A stretch of DNA of 64,000 nucleotides from Inquilinus ginsengisoli_B (GTDB lineage Bacteria; Pseudomonadota; Alphaproteobacteria; DSM-16000; Inquilinaceae): positions 3,596,001 to 3,660,000 of the forward strand of contig NZ_JBNDJK010000001.1 of the NCBI RefSeq assembly GCF_050434925.1. Direction: 5' to 3'. The position numbers were made by a program, and so were the translations under genes. The number at the start of each line of letters is the position of its first letter. Within the stretch, counting starts at the first letter, position 1. Below are positions 62,131 through 64,000 of this stretch, in pieces. The notes beneath the pieces were generated by a model. It was not told the origin of the DNA. It saw only the letters and a list, made by a program, of their open reading frames with translations, and searched no databases.

Positions 62131-62146
62131 GAGTCCTTCGCGACTC
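62131..62146. promoter_or_regulatory. Two GANTC sites in the ccrM leader
   Basis: GAGTC at 62131-62135 and GACTC at 62142-62146, both recognition sites of the enzyme encoded 12 bp downstream. In Caulobacter two GANTC sites in the ccrM leader tie its expression to replication-driven hemimethylation; the same arrangement here suggests the same control. Confidence 0.65.
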
Positions 62147-62157
62147 ATCGTCGCCCT

Positions 62158-63276
62158 ATGAGCGAATCACCCATCATCACCGAGCGCCTGCCGCCGGGCT
62201 GCCGGATCGTCCTCGGCGACTGCGTCTCGGCGATGCGGTCGCTGCCCGCCGGCTCGGTCGATTGCGTGTTCGCCGACCCACCCTACAATTTGCAGTTGGG
62301 GGGCGAACTGCGTCGGCCGGATGAGAGCCGGGTCGACGGCGTCGATGCGGAATGGGACAAGTTCAGCGACCTCGCCACCTATGACCGTTTCACCCGCGAA
62401 TGGCTCACGGCGGCGCGCCACGCGCTGAAGGACGACGGCACGCTGTGGGTGATCGGCACCTACCACAACATCTTCCGGGTCGGCGCCATCCTGCAGGATC
62501 TCGGCTTCTGGATCCTGAACGACATCGTCTGGCGCAAGTCGAACCCGATGCCGAATTTCCGCGGCACCCGCTTCACCAACGCGCATGAGACGCTGATCTG
62601 GGCCGCCAAGTCGCCGGACAGCCGCTACACCTTCAACTACGACGCGATGAAGGCGCTGAACGAGGAACTGCAGATGCGCAGCGACTGGACGCTGCCGATC
62701 TGCAGCGGCGGCGAGCGGCTGAAGATCGACGGCCGCAAGGCGCATCCGACGCAGAAGCCGGAGGCCCTGCTGTGGCGCGTCCTGCTGTCCTCGACTCGGG
62801 CGGGGGAGACCATCCTCGACCCGTTCTTCGGCAGCGGCACCACCGGCGCGGTGGCCAAGCGCCTCGGCCGCAAGTTCATCGGCGTCGAGCGCGAGGAGAC
62901 CTATGCCCGCGTCGCCGCCCAGCGCATCGCGGCGATCGAATCGCCGGCCGACCCGAGCGTGCTCGACACCCTATCGAAGCGCCAGGCGCCGCGCGTGCCC
63001 TTCGGCTGGGTGCTGGAGCGCGGCATGCTGCGGCCGGGCGACCGGCTGTTCGACACCCAGCGCCGCTACGTCGCCAAGGTGCGGGCCGACGGCACGCTGA
63101 TCGCCAGCAACAGCGAGGGCGACCATGCCGGGTCGATCCACCGGGTCGGCGCGGCGCTGCAGGGCGCGCCCTCCTGCAACGGCTGGACCTTCTGGCACTA
63201 CGAGGCGCAGCGCGACCGTCTGGCCCCGATTGACTTGCTGCGCCAGAAGATCCGGGCCGAGATGGCGGTGCACTGA
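62158..63276 (+). CDS. ccrM: CcrM cell-cycle DNA adenine methyltransferase (GANTC)
   Basis: Beta-class N6-adenine methyltransferase that methylates GANTC late in the cell cycle. The 372-residue protein has the catalytic motif CVFADPPYNLQLGGE before the SAM-binding motif ILDPFFGSGTTGAVAKRLG, the order of the beta class, plus GTYHNIFRVGAILQDLGFWI, RKSNPMPNFRGTRFTNAHET and the CcrM-specific C-terminal domain (about 270-372: RVPFGWVLERGMLRPGDRLF, SIHRVGAALQGAPSCNGWTF). ATG 62158 begins MSESPIITERLPPG. Two GANTC sites lie in its leader. Follows rnhB by 47 bp. Confidence 0.97.
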   Translation: MSESPIITERLPPGCRIVLGDCVSAMRSLPAGSVDCVFADPPYNLQLGGELRRPDESRVDGVDAEWDKFSDLATYDRFTREWLTAARHALKDDGTLWVIGTYHNIFRVGAILQDLGFWILNDIVWRKSNPMPNFRGTRFTNAHETLIWAAKSPDSRYTFNYDAMKALNEELQMRSDWTLPICSGGERLKIDGRKAHPTQKPEALLWRVLLSSTRAGETILDPFFGSGTTGAVAKRLGRKFIGVEREETYARVAAQRIAAIESPADPSVLDTLSKRQAPRVPFGWVLERGMLRPGDRLFDTQRRYVAKVRADGTLIASNSEGDHAGSIHRVGAALQGAPSCNGWTFWHYEAQRDRLAPIDLLRQKIRAEMAVH

Positions 63277-63293
63277 GGCGCCGCCACTTCAGG

Positions 63294-64000
63294 TTATTCT
63301 GTCAACCGATTGTATTTCCTCAAGATATACCGAAGCCGTTCATGCGGGATGGCATGCAGCGTGTTGCCGTCGCGGCCGGTCATGGTCTCGGCCGCGACCA
63401 GGGCGTTGATGATCGCCTCCTCGGTTGCCTGGGCCGCGGCCTCGATCAGCCCGTCCATGGCGTCGTTCGGCAGCACCTGCACCAGCCGGCTGTCCCTGCG
63501 GCTGAAGGCGCCGGGATTGGCCGTTGAGAAGGCCAGGAAGATGTCGCCGCTGCCATTGGCGCCATAGCCGCCGGTGCGGGCGATGCCGATCGGCGCCCGC
63601 CGGGCCAGGCGCTTCAACTGATGCGGCAGCAGCGGCGCATCGGTGGCGATCACCACGATGATCGAGCCGGTGTCGCGGTCCCAGGACAGGTCAGGCAGCA
63701 GGTCGGGGATCTCGCGCCCGACCGGCACGCCGGCGATCATCAGGTTCTTGCGTCGGCCGAAATTGCCCTGCACCAGCACGCCGACCGTGTGGCCGCCCTC
63801 CTCGGGTGAGAGCCGACGCGAGGCGGTGCCGGTACCACCCTTGAATCCGAACAGCGACATGCCGGTGCCACCGCCGACATTGCCCTCCGCCACCGGGCCT
63901 GGCCGGGCGCCGTCCAGGGCCTCGACCACATGCTGCGCCGTGACGTGGAAGCCGTTGATGTCGCTCAGGGTCCCGTCATACGTCTCCGCCACCACCGGCA
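63294..64000 (-). CDS. P1/DmpA-family (S58) peptidase, N-terminus cut by window edge
   Basis: C-terminal two thirds of an N-terminal-nucleophile aminopeptidase related to DmpA (L-aminopeptidase/D-esterase). Visible features are AEGNVGGGTGMSLFGFKGGT then GTASRR, the usual cleavage/active-site region, VGVLVQGNFGRRKNLMIAGV, GSIIVVIATDAPLLPHQLKR, RAPIGIARTGGYGANGSGDI and the C-terminal EEAIINALVAAETMTGRDGN. The 5' end lies beyond 64000; the Met codon at 63995 is internal. Convergent with ccrM, 17 bp apart. Cellular role unclear. Confidence 0.9.
   Translation of the reverse strand, partial: PVVAETYDGTLSDINGFHVTAQHVVEALDGARPGPVAEGNVGGGTGMSLFGFKGGTGTASRRLSPEEGGHTVGVLVQGNFGRRKNLMIAGVPVGREIPDLLPDLSWDRDTGSIIVVIATDAPLLPHQLKRLARRAPIGIARTGGYGANGSGDIFLAFSTANPGAFSRRDSRLVQVLPNDAMDGLIEAAAQATEEAIINALVAAETMTGRDGNTLHAIPHERLRYILRKYNRLTE

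Overview
The window reads as a chromosomal segment of a high-GC alphaproteobacterium. The evidence is an unbroken dnaA-dnaN-recF-gyrB block with rpsT just upstream of dnaA, a CcrM-type GANTC methyltransferase, a membrane-bound PuuD-type urate oxidase, and intergenic palindromic repeats of the kind common in Rhodospirillales and Rhizobiales. A Rhodospirillales relative (Azospirillum/Inquilinus-like) is my best guess; the genus cannot be fixed by reading alone.

Positions 1-24660 hold a nearly complete purine salvage and catabolism region. It has guanine deaminase (guaD), a four-gene BMP-type nucleoside/purine ABC importer, xanthine dehydrogenase (xdhA, xdhB) with its maturation factor xdhC and a NifS-like cysteine desulfurase, urate oxidase puuD, HIU hydrolase uraH, OHCU decarboxylase uraD, allantoinase puuE, an allantoate amidohydrolase, a second M20 hydrolase, and at the left edge a glyoxylate carboligase (gcl) that would take up the glyoxylate produced. 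Together they can carry guanine or xanthine through urate and allantoin to ureidoglycolate and glyoxylate. IclR and LysR regulators sit inside the cluster. A small island at 1.8-3.45 kb (orphan antitoxin, HEAT-repeat protein, ACP-like membrane protein bracketed by a 26-bp direct repeat) interrupts it.

Positions 24.9-43.6 kb are mixed accessory metabolism: a ParE-type toxin with an unusually long antitoxin, TerC, AraC, an NmrA-like protein, a GFA protein, deoC with a two-domain ALDH16-type dehydrogenase, a Sfp-type phosphopantetheinyl transferase, an L-xylulose-reductase-like SDR, msrB, small envelope proteins, a three-gene molybdenum hydroxylase with a triheme cytochrome, an RTX protein and an exported MsrA. 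Positions 43.8-52.5 kb look more recently acquired: two GlxA/AraC regulators, a methyltransferase, a DUF899 protein, a segment bracketed by 62-bp inverted repeats, an AT-rich ORFan, and a lone PBSX-type phage terminase with a divergent helical protein.

Positions 52.7-64 kb are core genome: gyrB, recF, dnaN, dnaA, rpsT, a radical SAM protein, rnhB, ccrM and the end of a DmpA-family peptidase. At least five families of short dispersed palindromic repeats sit between genes. No tRNA, rRNA or CRISPR array was seen.
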